From Tetrahymena elliotti 4EA (taxonomy: Eukaryota > Ciliophora > Oligohymenophorea > Hymenostomatida > Tetrahymenidae), in the NCBI GenBank assembly GCA_000231825.2, contig JH720304.1:1133068-1197067 (forward strand): a stretch of DNA of 64,000 bases, read 5' to 3'. Below, one piece after another: positions 36,337 to 49,316 of this stretch. How positions within the stretch are numbered: position 1 is the first letter of the stretch; each line of letters opens with the position of its first letter. The position numbers and the translations under genes are program-made. Below the pieces are notes generated by a model. The model searched no databases. It was not told the origin of the DNA and worked only from the letters and a program-made list of their open reading frames with translations.

Positions 36337-39300
36337 GCTTATAAAGGAGGAGTTTCAAAAGCCTTATTTTACTCCTCTAGATGACTATGATGACTATGAC
36401 GACTATGATGACTATGGTTGGTCTCATAACATAATTCAAACTTGTGAGTTAAATAATATTGTTGAATATGGCTAAATTTTTGGTGTGTTTTCTGAAAGCG
36501 TAACACTAAACAAAAAGACTTACTACAATCTACCTCCTCATTGGAGTGCTTTAATAAGATTAGATTTTATGCTTTATGCAAGTGTAGATAAAGATGAAGG
36601 TGATTATGCAGGTATTAGTATAGACTCTAATTAGATGGATAAGTATCAAAAAAATTCTTATGATGGAGAAAGTATTTGCTCAAATTAATTTTATAATGGG
36701 AAATTTTTTAAAGATGCTATCTATCCTTATTAAAAGAATGTCACCCATAATAGTGATTAGTTAACAATATCAATAGAATCTCTATATATATAAAATAATG
36801 ATTAATTAGAAGGTTATGCTTTCAAACATCTTTCTGTTTATATTGATACTTGCTATGATAGTTGCTAAAAATGTACTGGTCCTTCTCCAGTAAAATAATA
36901 AACTATTGTAAAATAAACAACATTATTATTTTTTAAATAGAATGAATGCTTAGAGTGTATTAATAATGCAGATAAAATTAATGGTATTAGTATTTGCTCT
37001 GAGTAATCTTTTGCATATAATTTTTAATGCATCAAAAGTTGTCCGGAGGTTTTGAAGGAAATCCTGATACTAAACTATGTGAATAATCTAAATGCTTTAG
37101 CAATTGTTTATAGTGTATTGATTAAAAATGCACATAGTGTAATCCTTCTTTCAAATTAATTAATGGTGAATGCTTAGCTTAATGCCCTTCATATTCAATA
37201 GATAAAGGAACATCATGTGAAGATAAAATTATAGGAACAAAATGTAAAGTTTAGTTAAGAAATTGATTATTTAGAGTAATTTAATAATAAAAGATGGAGG
37301 ATATATTTTTAAAGGACTTTTTTCAACAAATTTTGGTGAGAGCTAAATTAAAGGTGAGGGTTTTCAGTCATTTCAAAAGAGAGATGCTACTTTTAGTAGC
37401 TGCGCTGGGGAAAGACTATTTGGTGGATGGAATCTTGCAGGCTCAGGATTTTTTATTTTAAAAGAAATACCTAATTTGTAATATTTATTTTTTATCCTTA
37501 TATAAATAAACATCTAAATTTTATAAAGTTAACCTCATTGGTAAATTACAATTGGTTTCAAATATATCATGATTGATAATTGGAGTGAGAGTGAAGCAAT
37601 TCAAATTGTTTTTGATAATTCTGATATAATTGATAATCTTATAAAAAGCTAAGGTACTTTAGCTGACAATATTTGTGGGAATTCTTATCCTGAAGTGAAA
37701 GGTGTTTATGATAAAAAGATAGCTCACATTAACCCTTCTCTAACCATAGCTATTAAAAATACTTTGGATTCTTCAAAATCTGAGTTTTAAGCTTCATTTG
37801 GCATAAGAGAATTCTATGTTTTAGTTGATTATGTAATTGCAAATTCTTAATATTGATCATTCTATTCTAGAAAATTTTCTTCAAATTATTTTTTCTATGT
37901 TTTTCTTGAGTTATCTTTATTAAAACTCTATTTTTTTTCTAAATTTATTTCTTTTAATGATTCTTAATCCTTGTCTTCATCACTTCCAGAATATTAGAAA
38001 TTTGATTTTCTTTTGTTTGAATCTCTATCTTATTAAACTTGACTTTTGGAGTTTATTTATTTTGAATATCAAAAGTGTGAAGAAAATTGCCTTAAATGCA
38101 ATGAAATGGGATGTACTAAATGTGATCAAGGTTATTTTCTTTACTAATTTAATTGTGGAATTTCTTGCCCGACTTAACTAGGATTTTGGGCAAATAGTTA
38201 AACAAATACTTGTGATACATGTTAAGGAAATTGCTTATAATGTGATGTTTCTGGTATTTTAATTTAAACATTTTAATTATTTCTTAAGAAGCCTAATGTT
38301 ATATTGTTTGTTATTATCATTTTAAAAAGCAACCTCTTGCTTGAAATGCAAACCTGGAACATATTTATCAAATAAATCTTGCTCAAACATATGCCCTGAT
38401 GGATTTTCTCCAAACTAAAATACATTAACATGCGATTAATATCATCTGAATTGTAAAACCTGTTCCACTTATAGTAATTTATTATAAAATATACCAACGA
38501 AAAATATTCAATTAACATAATAATAAAACATCTTAGATGATGAAACTAAGTGTGTTTCTTGCTAAGGCAGTAGATTTTTAAGTGGTACTTAATGCTTAGA
38601 AAAATGTCCTGATGGTTCTTATGCCGAATTCAGTAAATTTTACTACATTAATTACTTTGTTTCACATTGTTTAAATCAAAAGATGGAAATATATGTGCTC
38701 CTTGTAATTCTGATTGTTTGAGTTGTTCAGGTCAAGCAAACACAAATTGCTTGTCTTGTATTATTGGTAAATTATATTCACCTGATGATAAAACATGTAC
38801 AAATAGTTGTAAAATAACTCAATATGTGAATGGTAATAATTGCATGGCTTGTGATACAAATTGTTTGACTTGCAGTGGAGGAACAAATAAAGATTGTCTA
38901 ACTTGTGGCTCAACAAACAACACGTAAATATTTTTTACAAAAAAGAATTAAATTATTTAGATTTTTATTTTAAATTAGAAAAGGCACAAGTATGAATATT
39001 TTATTATAAATCAATAAGATAATTCTTTTACTGATTTAAAATTATAGGATATCTGTAAGAAAGGGAATGTGTAGACGAATGCTAACTAAATTACTTTCCA
39101 TCTTTTAATGATTATTAGCAAATATGTGTGACATCTTTAAAAATTTTTGAAAAAATGATTTATGTTTCTATGGCTCTTTCTATAATATTACCAAGCTCGG
39201 ATCTATCAAAATAATTCTTAAAGATTTAAAAAATAAATTATGTATTAATAATTTACATAATTTATTCTGAAAATCTCTATGAATTTATGCTATCAATAAG

Positions 39301-40447
39301 AGGCAAACTACCTTTTGATACTTATTAAACAATAAATTTTTTCAGCAATGTTTGGTTTTATGAAAATGAAAGTAGTATGGAAAAACAAAAGTTATCAAAA
39401 AAAGTAGGCTAAACAAATATTACATATAATTTAGGAGGAATCTTCTCTGGTTTATTGGTATGCTAATTTTTCTGTATGCCTTTGCTATTTTTTTAAAAAA
39501 GAAATTCTGTTTTTCAACAACACCCAATCTAGATTAATAAATTAACTCAAATATAAAATATTTATGAAAAGATTTGTTCAATAGCAATAAATTTTTTCAA
39601 TGATTTGATCTGTTATATAGGATTTTTTGCAATTTAACTCTAGCTAATAAGCATAATAAAAAATAAAGGTGAGATAATCTATTTAGAATGGAAAGTTTTT
39701 TTTATAATTATTTTTGTAGTTTATTAAATAGTTGTTTATTTTATTTACTACAAAATCTTAACTAAGTAGACTAATTTAAACCTAAAAAACTAATCAGATA
39801 ATTAATTAACATTTTAACAAAAACTCTACCAAATTTTGCTAGGTTTGAATTTAGAGGAAAAATTAGTTTGTCGAAATTTTAAGCTGATAAATATGATATT
39901 TGAAAATATCTTGATACCTTCCTCAGTAGTTATATTTTATGAATCTTACTTCATTTAGACAGTTCTTTGTTTAATATGGTAATTCCTTTTACTAATCATT
40001 TCTTTGATTTATCGGCCTTGCTATTAATTCTAAGATAATTTATGCTTGATATTAGATTCTTTACTTTGGTCAATAGTATTTTGTTTACTTTAAATCCTTG
40101 GCTAATACACAGAAAAATATTTTGAAGATTTCTCTTAGTAAAAAATTTTAAATTAAATTGAGAATATGAGTTTAGTTATTATTATAACTTTAATCTTAAT
40201 ACTGTATCTTCATCCCATAATTCAAATGAAAAAATTATTTGATAAAATATATGATGCCATCAAAAAAAGTAAAAAATAAAAAAATAATTAGAAAGAAAAC
40301 ACTTTAGAGAAATATGATATTTTATCTAGCTATAATAAAGTAACTTAGAGCATCTATAGAGTATAGCTTTAGTAACCAAACTTTTATTAAAGTTAATTTA
40401 TTAAAAAATATACTCGAAGATTAAATAAAAATATTTATAAAAATTGA
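36337..40447 (+). pseudogene. broken Cys-rich extracellular / multi-pass membrane gene
   Basis: An acidic DDY repeat opens the readable part. An extracellular-type domain follows (NNIVEYGQIFGVFSES, PPHWSALIRLDFMLY), then furin-like Cys repeats (CYDSCQKCTG, CFSNCLQCIDQKCTQC, CEENCLKCNEMGCTKC, CDTNCLTCSGG). A second copy of the extracellular domain is interleaved (PHWQITIGFKYIMIDNW). The C-terminus holds about eight hydrophobic segments and a basic tail ending at TGA 40447. Introns at 36890-36940, 37478-37528, 38254-38329 and 38633-38682 splice in phase. The frame nevertheless breaks near 37047, near 37262, between 37850 and 38050, and near 38940-39050. The layout fits a large ciliate surface-receptor-like family. 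It is probably a pseudogene; sequencing error is the alternative. The true 5' end was not found. Confidence 0.6.
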
Positions 40448-42203
40448 ATTCAAACTTTTTAAAAAAATAAAAATTATTTGCTAACACAAAAAACTATCAA
40501 AATTATAATTTTAAAAATCTATTTTGTATTTTATTTATATATATATAGTACCCTAGGGTACTGCCTTTTTCAAGGCTATACACTGAAATTTTAGATATTA
40601 AGGTAATTTTACTTTTTAATTTTCTTTGATTTTGTTTTTAGTGAAAGTTTTTTTTTTTTTGTATTTTATTTATATCTAAAATTAATTACTATTATAACTA
40701 ATCTTAATGAGTAAGTAAAATTAATCCCTTAAATAAAGCCAATAAATTAATCACCTAATTTAGATACTAATTAATCTTATTCTTCTAAATTAAGTTAGCA
40801 CAAGCTAGATTTTCTCTTAATTGTATTATCAAATAAACTAAATTACCTATTAGAATACAAAGAGGTATTTTAGCTAACTGAATTAGACTAAAAATTTAAA
40901 TTACAAATTTTCTTGTAAAAAAACAATTTTACTTTATTTAATTAACTTTTATTCAACTTAAAACAAAAGATAAAAAAAATAAATTCAAAGAAATTAAATT
41001 AAAAAATAACAAAGGTGTGAAAACCTGTTTATAAGCTATTAAACATAAATCGTAGGTTAATAGTAAATAAAATTTAATAGCATACAAATCAACTAGATAA
41101 ATAAGTAAATCTTGTAGTTTCACATTAATATAAATTATTTTAAAAAGTCTTAATAAAGTAGTAAATTGAACCTAAAAATAATCATTCTTTTTGTGATTAC
41201 AAATTACAAAATTTTTAAATAGGAAAATAAAAATCAATTTATTTCTATAATTTAAATACCTTGAATTACTTTTTAATTAATTCCATTTTCCAATCTATTT
41301 TTAAAATTCAATTTAATTTATTAGAATAAATAAAGACGATTTTTATCCATAACAACAATAAAAATATCTGGTTTAATAATATTCATAAAAAAACAACACA
41401 ATTCAAAAATAAATATCTTTTATCTTGATTATGTATGTTTAGGATGGATGATGCTTATTCTAATTACAAAATTTTTATATTTATTAATTTATCATTTTTT
41501 TTATTCCTAAGATTGGCCTTAGTATTAGGAAATATAACCATTCAAATAATACCTTTTAATGTGAAGTCAACTTCAAATGAAACAATTTTTTCCTCAGTTT
41601 TCAAACTAAATTTTTTATATAAGTTTTTATTGCGTTTTTTGAAAATTAACTTATGTAAGATACATTTTATTTTTTTATAAGATAAAAACTTCTAAGAGAA
41701 TTTATAGAGAAATAAAATTATTCAATAAAAGCAGAAATAATATATTTTTTTATTTTCTTAATTCAAAAATTAAATTAATTGTTTTTTTTTCATATTTTTT
41801 GAAATTATTGAAAAAAATTGGAATAATTTTTATGTCAAAAAGAGAGAGGTTTTATCAAAATTGTTTATTTCTGACATAAAATTAAAAAATTTAGTTTAAG
41901 TCAATCAAAAAATTATTTAAATAGTTTTTTAATTCCCTTTAGTATAGATAAATATCCTAATACCCTTATAGACTTATTAAGCTTATTGATTATAATTTAA
42001 CCTGAATTTTTAAAAGATATTTTAATTGTTATTTTTATAAATCAAGCACTCATTAATTACCTCAATAAATATAATAGTAATTTTTTACTTTGTCTTATTA
42101 TAAAATATAAATTTAAACATTATTATTTATCTTCATTAGCATCTTAATTTTATATTTTATCATTATAGAATATTCAAAAGATAATAAATTGATACCTGTT
42201 AGT
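40448..42203. other. intergenic, no gene seen
   Basis: AT-rich. It contains a 16-bp palindrome (40547-40562) listed separately. A short open frame at 41435-41680 has the composition of random AT-rich DNA. Confidence 0.5.
40547..40562. repeat. 16-bp perfect palindrome
   Basis: AGTACCCTAGGGTACT equals its own reverse complement. It is followed at once by a second small inverted repeat (GCCTT...AAGGC, about 40563-40576). It lies about 100 nt past the stop of the membrane gene, in sequence that otherwise has almost no C or G runs. Confidence 0.8.
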
Positions 42204-43611
42204 ATGATAGAACAATTTCAAAATTTGATGATTTTGATTAATTAATTCGCTAAAAAGAAAGATATAGATAAACATTTTGATTTCAGAAGGCAATTGCTGA
42301 TTGAATATCAAGCTGTGTAAATTAAGATTATATAAAGTAATTTATCTCAAAATAAATATTTTTCACATAAAAAATTAATTATTTTTTAAAAAGGATTGTT
42401 TAGAAGATAAATTATTACTCAATCAATATTTGATTAGAAAAAAATATCATAAGACTTATTTATTATAGCATTATTAGCTTTTAGAGGCAAATTTTAACAA
42501 AAAAAGATAAATATCAATAGGAGAAGAGGAAATAAACCAAATTTTAAGAGAGATAAGAAAAATGAATAATAAAAGTACCAGACTTAAAAGAATAGGAGAT
42601 AAGATGGAATTCGATATGGAATACAATCTTCAAAGTGGAAAAGTAATAGGTTAGGGTTCATTTGGTAGTGTATATAGATGTGTATCAAGTGATGACAATT
42701 AGGAATGGGCTATTAAAATCATAGAAGTTGTAGATAGGGAAGAGTATAAGGGATCAGCAGAGCATGAAATGAACATTTTCTTATAAATGGATAGTCATCC
42801 AAATATAATTGGTATCAAGAGAATTTACACTTGGACTAATGATATTACTCATAAATTTTCTGCAGTAATTGTATAAGAATTAGCTGATAAAGGTCTTTAC
42901 GATGAATTCTAATAAAGAAGAAAATCTAATGCAATATTTACTGAAGATGAAATAATGAATTACCTAAGATAGTGTGTAGATGGACTATATTACATTATGT
43001 TAAAGAATGGTATTTTCCATAGAGATATTAAAACTGAAAACATTCTCTTGAAAAACAATCAGATTAAAATAACTGATTTTGGTGTTAGCAAAAGCATTTA
43101 AGCAGAAAAAATTCGTACTCTATAGCCTAATACAATAACAGGTACTCCTCTATTCTTGAGCCCTAAATTATGGGAAGGCTATATCAAGAGAAATGAATTT
43201 AATGTTTAGCATGATTTATAAAAATCTGATATTTTCAGTTTAGGATTGGTATTTTTGCAATTAACTTTACTGCTCTCTAATTAGGAAATGGCAGGTTTAA
43301 ATTAACCAGAAGGAGATAAAAAGTTAGCTCCTTTATTAAATAGGATTCGCTCAATGAAGCTTAAAACAATATTAGCAGGTATGCTTGCTTTCGATGAAAA
43401 AGTAAGAGCTGATTACGCAACTATTTTAAACTATTTCTCCATGAAAGAAGTAGATTTTAGTAATGGAATTATCAATTAATATCTTCCAAATAATCAACCT
43501 AAGCTACCACCTTCAGCTATATTTGGGTAAGATATTTTCCTATTGCAATTAAGTATTTTTAAATAACAATTTTCAAAAACTTGGAAAGCATTTATTAAGA
43601 TTAACAAATGA
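42204..43611 (+). CDS. Ser/Thr protein kinase
   Basis: The main exon 42394-43611 is open for 406 codons after an AAAAAG acceptor. Its first ~56 codons (CLEDKLLLNQYLIRKKYH...) are clearly coding, so the ATG at 42562 is probably internal. A short first exon around 42204-42340 is likely, but its junction is unresolved. Counting from the ATG at 42562: glycine loop GQGSFG at 30-35, catalytic Lys52 in WAIKII, HRDIKTEN at 153, DFGVSK at 172 and a GTPLFLSPKLW activation-segment end. All catalytic residues are present, so it should be active. The subfamily is unclear; it looks like one of the ciliate-expanded Ser/Thr groups. Confidence 0.85.
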
Positions 43612-44028
43612 GTTTACAGATGAGTTAAAAGCAACAAAAAAAGAAATAATTCGAATTAAATTAAAAAAGATATTTGATTAATTTTTTTATCATCAAATTA
43701 TCAAATTGTGTTTCTTTTAATTAGCAATTGTTACCAGTAAATGAAAAATTTTAGAATTAGTATATCATTAATTGATAAATAAACAAATAATAACTTTTAC
43801 ATTAGAGAAAGATTTTTAAAAAGAAGCAAATAGATTTCAAAAGAGACTTTTTTTTTATTTTAAATATGGGTAAAAAAGAAAAAAATTTCTAAAAAAAGAC
43901 AAAAACAAAAAAAAAAGCAAGTCATTAAAATTTTTTTAATTTGCTTAACAAAACTTATAATATTTTTTGAAAAAGTCAAAATTAAAAATTTTAAAAAATC
44001 ATTCTTTTTTAGATTAAATAATCCTTAA
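43612..44028. other. intergenic, no gene seen
   Basis: AT-rich spacer between two plus-strand genes. Confidence 0.5.
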
Positions 44029-46194
44029 ATGCCTAAAAATATTTAAAAATTTGAAAATTCAATAAAACAACTTGCTAGGAAGGAAAAAATATTAAATATT
44101 TTTATTTTGAATTAAAATAGATATGTTGCTCCTTAAGTTAATATTGTTTAACCTTAAGGTGGTTATAGATTATATGGTTAGAATATAGTTAGTGCTAAAA
44201 ATACATGTTCTAAGCACAACAAGGAAATGGAATATTTCTGTGAATATGAAAATTGCTTTGAGGGTTTGTGTGCTGAGTGTAGAGCAATTCATGTACCTGC
44301 TCATAGAAGCAAAATTATGGCATATTCTTTAGCTGTATCAAAATATATAGATTAAAATATACTAAGTTAGAGCTATATGAAGTTAAATGTAACTTTAAAT
44401 AATGAAATTAAAGGGAAAGTAGCAAAGTATTTAGTTACATTTAAAGAAGAGATGCAAAAAGCAAGTAATGAAATGAAAAAGCAAATAAATTAAGCTCTTG
44501 AATAAACTGTTAGCAGATGGCAATAAGATATAGAAAGTAAATTGTTGAGTTCTGGAAGAGATGCAGAACTCGCTTATCTCTAAATAAAAACAGATGAAAG
44601 AATTCTGTCAGAAAATTAATAGAAATTTAAAAGTTCTCCTACTAACTATTTCTATCTTTAAATGGTAGCAAAACAGTAATAGTAATTGGAATCTAATCTT
44701 TCTTTGGCAAGTGACAAGGTTCAAAAAATCCAAACTGATATTTAAAATATGTCTAAAATAGAGTCTATGTATATAAATACTATGAATATGGCTTATAATT
44801 TTGCAAGAAATTTAACTTAGTAATTTGATGCATTTTTCTCTGATTTAATTCTTTAAACATCTGAGAGACCTATTTAGCAGCCATATAATTAAGTTTCATC
44901 TAGTAATATTATGTAAGTTAAAGGTAATGTTGGGTCTCATTCTTAGTCTAATGATCATAGTGGTATCAATGGTAATACAAAAAGTAGTAATTTTTTAAAT
45001 GTTCAAGCTCCTGCCAATTTAAGTTCTTCAGGACAGCCTCTTCGTAATAGAAGTTCAGATACTGGATAAAGTATAGCAAATAAATTTTCTAATTTCTTTA
45101 ATGGAGTGACTGGCTCCAAGCCATAGAGTGAGCCTTTTAATGCTAAAGAAGGTGGAAGTCCTAAAAATAGTAAATTTTTCAAATCTGCACATTAAAATGA
45201 AGTAATAGAATTCACTCCTCTTAATCCTACTAAATAATACTATGTTACAACTGCTAATCTCTAAGATTTGATATTTATAGAACAGACTAAATAGAAAAGA
45301 TTACTTCTTACTACTTAGAATGATGGCAAAATAATTAAGATTAATCTATAAAATGAAGAAAAAAGTGAAGTTTCAATTACAGGTTTATCGCCAAGATGTA
45401 CTATGCTTTGGCCTTCAACCAAGCGTATAATTTGTGGTACGAACGATGGAAGGGTATTCTTATTTGATCCAATTAACATGAAAATGATTGATAATCCTTT
45501 TAAAGATTCACAAAACTCTACAATAATTAGCATGACCCTTTTTGAAAAGAAATTGAATTTATTAACTGGCTCTATAGATGGCTAAGTTGCTCTGTGGAAT
45601 TTAGAAAAAAAAGTAATAGAAAGAGTTTATTAGAGGTTGCATTAAGGAGAAGTAAGAGGTATAATAACTAATAATAATGACTAATAAATGATTACAATCA
45701 GCACAGATAAAAGCATAGTAATTACAGAAATATTGACAAATAAAACTATTTTTACTAAAAGTAATGCCCATATGATGTCAGTAGCTGCCCTTAAAAAAAT
45801 TAAAGAAAATTCATTCTTTACTGCAGGAGCTGATGGCTATGTTAAATTATGGGAATGGGTTCCAAGTGAAAATGACCTTAAACAAGTAGGTGAAAACAGA
45901 GTTCATAATGCTCCAATAACCTTCTTAGATTACTACCCAAAATATAATCTTATAGTCACTTCATCTTCAGATGGTGTCATTCACTTTACTGATCCCTCTA
46001 ACTACACTCAAATAGCAAGTACTCAAGCTAAACCTCTTAAAGGAGGAGCTAAAGGTATATATTGGTAAAAACCCTGTCTCTATACAGTTGATAGCAATAA
46101 TATTTAGAAATGGGACAATGAAAAATTCGTTCAAAATTTAGCTGTCCTTAAAAAAAGAGTAAAAAGCCAAAACTCTGCCTGCAATATATTTTGA
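44029..46194 (+). CDS. B-box zinc finger, coiled-coil, WD40-repeat protein, 721 aa
   Basis: A single exon of 722 codons. A B-box-type zinc finger lies at residues 60-92 (Cys60, His63, Cys71, Cys76, Cys81, Cys84, His88, His92). Next is a helical, Gln-rich coiled-coil region (about 95-275). A Ser/Asn-rich linker follows (about 285-395). A C-terminal beta-propeller runs from about residue 405, with WD-type blades such as RIICGTNDGRVFLFD, LLTGSIDGQVALWN, FFTAGADGYVKLWEW and IVTSSSDGVIHFTD. This resembles TRIM proteins but has no RING, and the propeller is WD40 rather than SPRY. The likely role is a protein-interaction scaffold. The start was chosen as the upstream in-frame ATG that keeps the zinc finger intact. 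Confidence 0.88.
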
Positions 46195-46505
46195 ATTTAA
46201 AACTAAATATTTGTTTCTTTCTTTATTGCATTATTTATTAATAAATTTCACAAAAATATTTTCTTTGTAAAATTTTATAAAAACTTCAATATTGTAATCT
46301 TATTTTATCAATTAATTATCAATTTAAATACCTTTCCATTTCCTTTCATGATTTTAACAAACTTTAAATTTTGCAAATCAAATCTATCAAAATAAAGTAA
46401 GCACACACACTCAATCAAATCGTAAAACCAGAATCCTTTTCAAAATAAAGTAAAAAAAAAGAATTTTTTACCCAAAATAAGAATTTAATCTAGGAATATA
46501 CAAAA
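46195..46505. other. intergenic, no gene seen
   Basis: AT-rich 3' flank of the B-box/WD40 gene. Nothing recognised. Confidence 0.45.
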
Positions 46506-48562
46506 ATGAGAAAAGTAACTAATTTTGCAAATTTTGAATTTAATAAATTTAAAAAATAAAATGACAATAGTGAGAATAGTAAATATTTTTAGACGAACTT
46601 GAATATTAATAAAAATTTAACAATAAAAGATAATATAAAGAAAAATTTCAGTAAGTTTTGTTCAGAAAAAAAAATTAATATAAAAAAGAAGAAAAAGTAA
46701 AGTAACTTATTTTAATTGTTTTTATAGGCTAATGATTGATAGTTTTAACTTAAAAAATAATCAGATTTGAATTAAGATGGGAAATCTATTTAGTTTGAAA
46801 AATGAATTTATCAAGTAAATTCTAAGATCTAAATATAAAATATTACTTTCTTTTTTTTCAATAAAAGGAATCACAATTGTTCAGAGCTTAGGTTAACAAT
46901 CAAGTACAATTTTAATTAAATAGAGAGGCATAGAATATTTTTGTTATTATATTTTCTTACAAATTAAAAAAGTGAAGAGTTCAGTAACAGAAAGCTAGAT
47001 AATATTTGTTAATAAATTTACCAACTAAAAAATTTAACTAAATTTCATTTAAATTTCAAGTAAAAAATTATTACTAGAATAATTTGAACATTTTCTTTTG
47101 TTATTAGTGGGAAGATTGATAAATTAAAAATTTTTAAAATACTCTAAGGATTAGCTTTATGTTCTATGCTTAGAAATTTAGATATTCATTTGGAGTAACT
47201 TACAAATTATTAATTAAAATACAAAATTTTTAATTATTATAAAGCAATGAATAAATAAATTAGGAAACTAATTCATCATTTATTGAGGGACTAAAAAATT
47301 GTTAAAATATAAATTCTCTAGAAATTTATTTTATTCTTACTTCTGAGTAATTAATTCGCTAAATATATTTTTATCTTATCCTTTAACTTAAAATATCCAA
47401 AAAATATATTAAACATAGAGAGCCAAATAACGATCTTAAAGTCATGTTAATTAGTGAAATTATTTTATCAAGATCTGATATCATTTAAGAGGTTTAATTC
47501 AAGTTATCATTTTTTAATTTAACAAATTAATCGTTAATATTATTTTTCAAAAAAAAGTATCACTTTAATTAGTGATAAAGGTTTATCAACTTTATCAAAA
47601 TAACTGAGTTAATGTTTAAATATGAAAAAATTTAATTTGGTTGCTTAGTAAATATTTTTTACCCATTTATTTTTTCAAAAATCTCATTTCTTTAAGTTAA
47701 GAGGAAATACTAACAGAAGGAATAAAAGATTTTGGTATTTCAATCTCAAAAAATGTTAATTTAAAAGAATTAGAATTATCGTAATTTATTTCATTTTTTT
47801 AAAATTGGATTTCAAACAATTAAAAAACCAATTGAAAAGGTTAAAGATTAATGATGGAACAATCTAAAATATATGTGAAGGTATGTCTAATTGTAAATAA
47901 CTTGAAAAATTAGTTTTTGAATTGAGGTAATTTCCTTTTTTTATTTAATTTAATGTATTTTTTTACTTTATTTAAAGGTAGAAATGCTAAAAAACAGATT
48001 GGTCCATTAGATATTTAAGTTAAGCTATATCTTCACTTTAAAATTTAACTTTTTTCTCTCTCTCATTTAGGTAAATTTAATTCAAATAATGTTTAAATTA
48101 AATAAATTATGCCATATTTGATTTAAAACATAATCTTATGAAAAATTCCTCTAATTATAATTTAATTAAAAAGGAACAGTAATTTAGGGGAAGTAGGAAT
48201 AGGAGCAGAACTTGGATATGGTATACAATAATGCTTAAATTTAAGAAATCTAGAGTTAATTTTAGAGTATTTATTTTTAAAAAAGTAATGTCTAACCTAC
48301 TATTTATCATTTTATAATATAGGAGAAATAAAATTTCATAAATTGATGCAGAAATTCTTTGCAAAGAGATTTCCAAAAGCTTATCATTAAATAAAATTTA
48401 AATTTATTTAAGGTAATTTATTTAAACTTTTATTCTATTTTAATATAAAATATTGTCAGTTTATAAAGGAGACCAGACAAAGTTAACAATAAATTAAAAT
48501 TGCTTTAAATTACTAAAAAAACAAAGAAATTATTTAGCTTAAATATTTCTTGATGAGTTTAA
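46506..48562 (+). pseudogene. decayed leucine-rich-repeat gene
   Basis: Pieces of a ribonuclease-inhibitor-type LRR protein appear in changing frames. They include CSELRLTIKYNFNQI (about 46,875-46,920), LALCSMLRNLDIHLEQL (about 47,150-47,205), GIKDFGISISKN with LKELELSQ (about 47,725-47,785), CEGMSNCKQLEKLVFELR (about 47,875-47,930), IRYLSQAISSLQNLTF (about 48,010-48,055) and GAELGYGIQQCLNLRNLELI (about 48,205-48,265). Three of these end in AG|GTAA donors of normal type. Between them the frame is lost. A basic stretch at 46506-46735 may be the first exon. The gene is probably no longer functional, although a complex multi-exon gene cannot be excluded. Confidence 0.5.
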
Positions 48563-49316
48563 TTAATAGTTGATTTATGGAAAAACTGAGGCCAAAAAGT
48601 TCATAAAAAAGTAGAAATTTTTTAGGAAAATTTTAAGAGAAAAATACACTTTAATTTTATTTAAAATGTTTATAAAGTAAGTTAATATTTGTATTATTTA
48701 TTTTTTCTTTTTTTTGCTATTTAAACAATAATTATAACATCTTTTATAATCTCAATAATATTCACTCTTTATCTCTTTAAAAAAGAGTTTACCCAACTTA
48801 ATTATTTAAAAAAAACTATTAAGATAATTGCAGTAAATTTTATGATTTCTGGATTTGTTTATTTTTTTAGGCTATTAAAATTTGTATAAATTATTATATA
48901 TTACTTAAAAATAATAGATTATTAAAACTTATGATATGTTGTTGAGAAAGAAACAGTTAAAAAGCAAAATATTATTTTTGTAATAATTTTTATGGGAATA
49001 GAATTAAATAAACGATAACAATAGATTTATTTATTTAATTTTAATTAAATTTATCAAATTTGAATTTATTTTTATATCCATAAATACGTTAAAATTTTTT
49101 ATGTTTGTTGTTTTTTAGAATAGTAGAATGAATACATAAGGTACTTTAATTTATTTGTAATTATTATATTTATTAATGAATGAAGCAATAATAAAAAATA
49201 TTAAATCTTTACCTAAAAAAAATAATAGAAATTTTGATCAATATTTGATACTGAATTTTTATTGACAAATAGATATTTTTAAGCTTAATTATTTACTATA
49301 AATACTTGCTCAATAA
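48563..49316. other. intergenic, no gene seen
   Basis: AT-rich. A plus-strand frame stays open for much of 48,580-48,950, but its composition is F/I/N/K/Y only, as expected by chance where TGA is the sole stop. Confidence 0.45.

Noticed and set aside
41435..41680. 81-codon plus-strand frame
   Set aside because: Composition is F/L/I/N/K only, it lies in intergenic AT-rich DNA, and no motif or splice partner is visible.
45315..45533. 72-codon minus-strand frame
   Set aside because: Antisense to the WD40 propeller of the B-box gene.
48580..48950. Long plus-strand frame after the LRR relic
   Set aside because: With TGA as the only stop, open stretches this long occur by chance in AT-rich DNA, and the composition is not protein-like.
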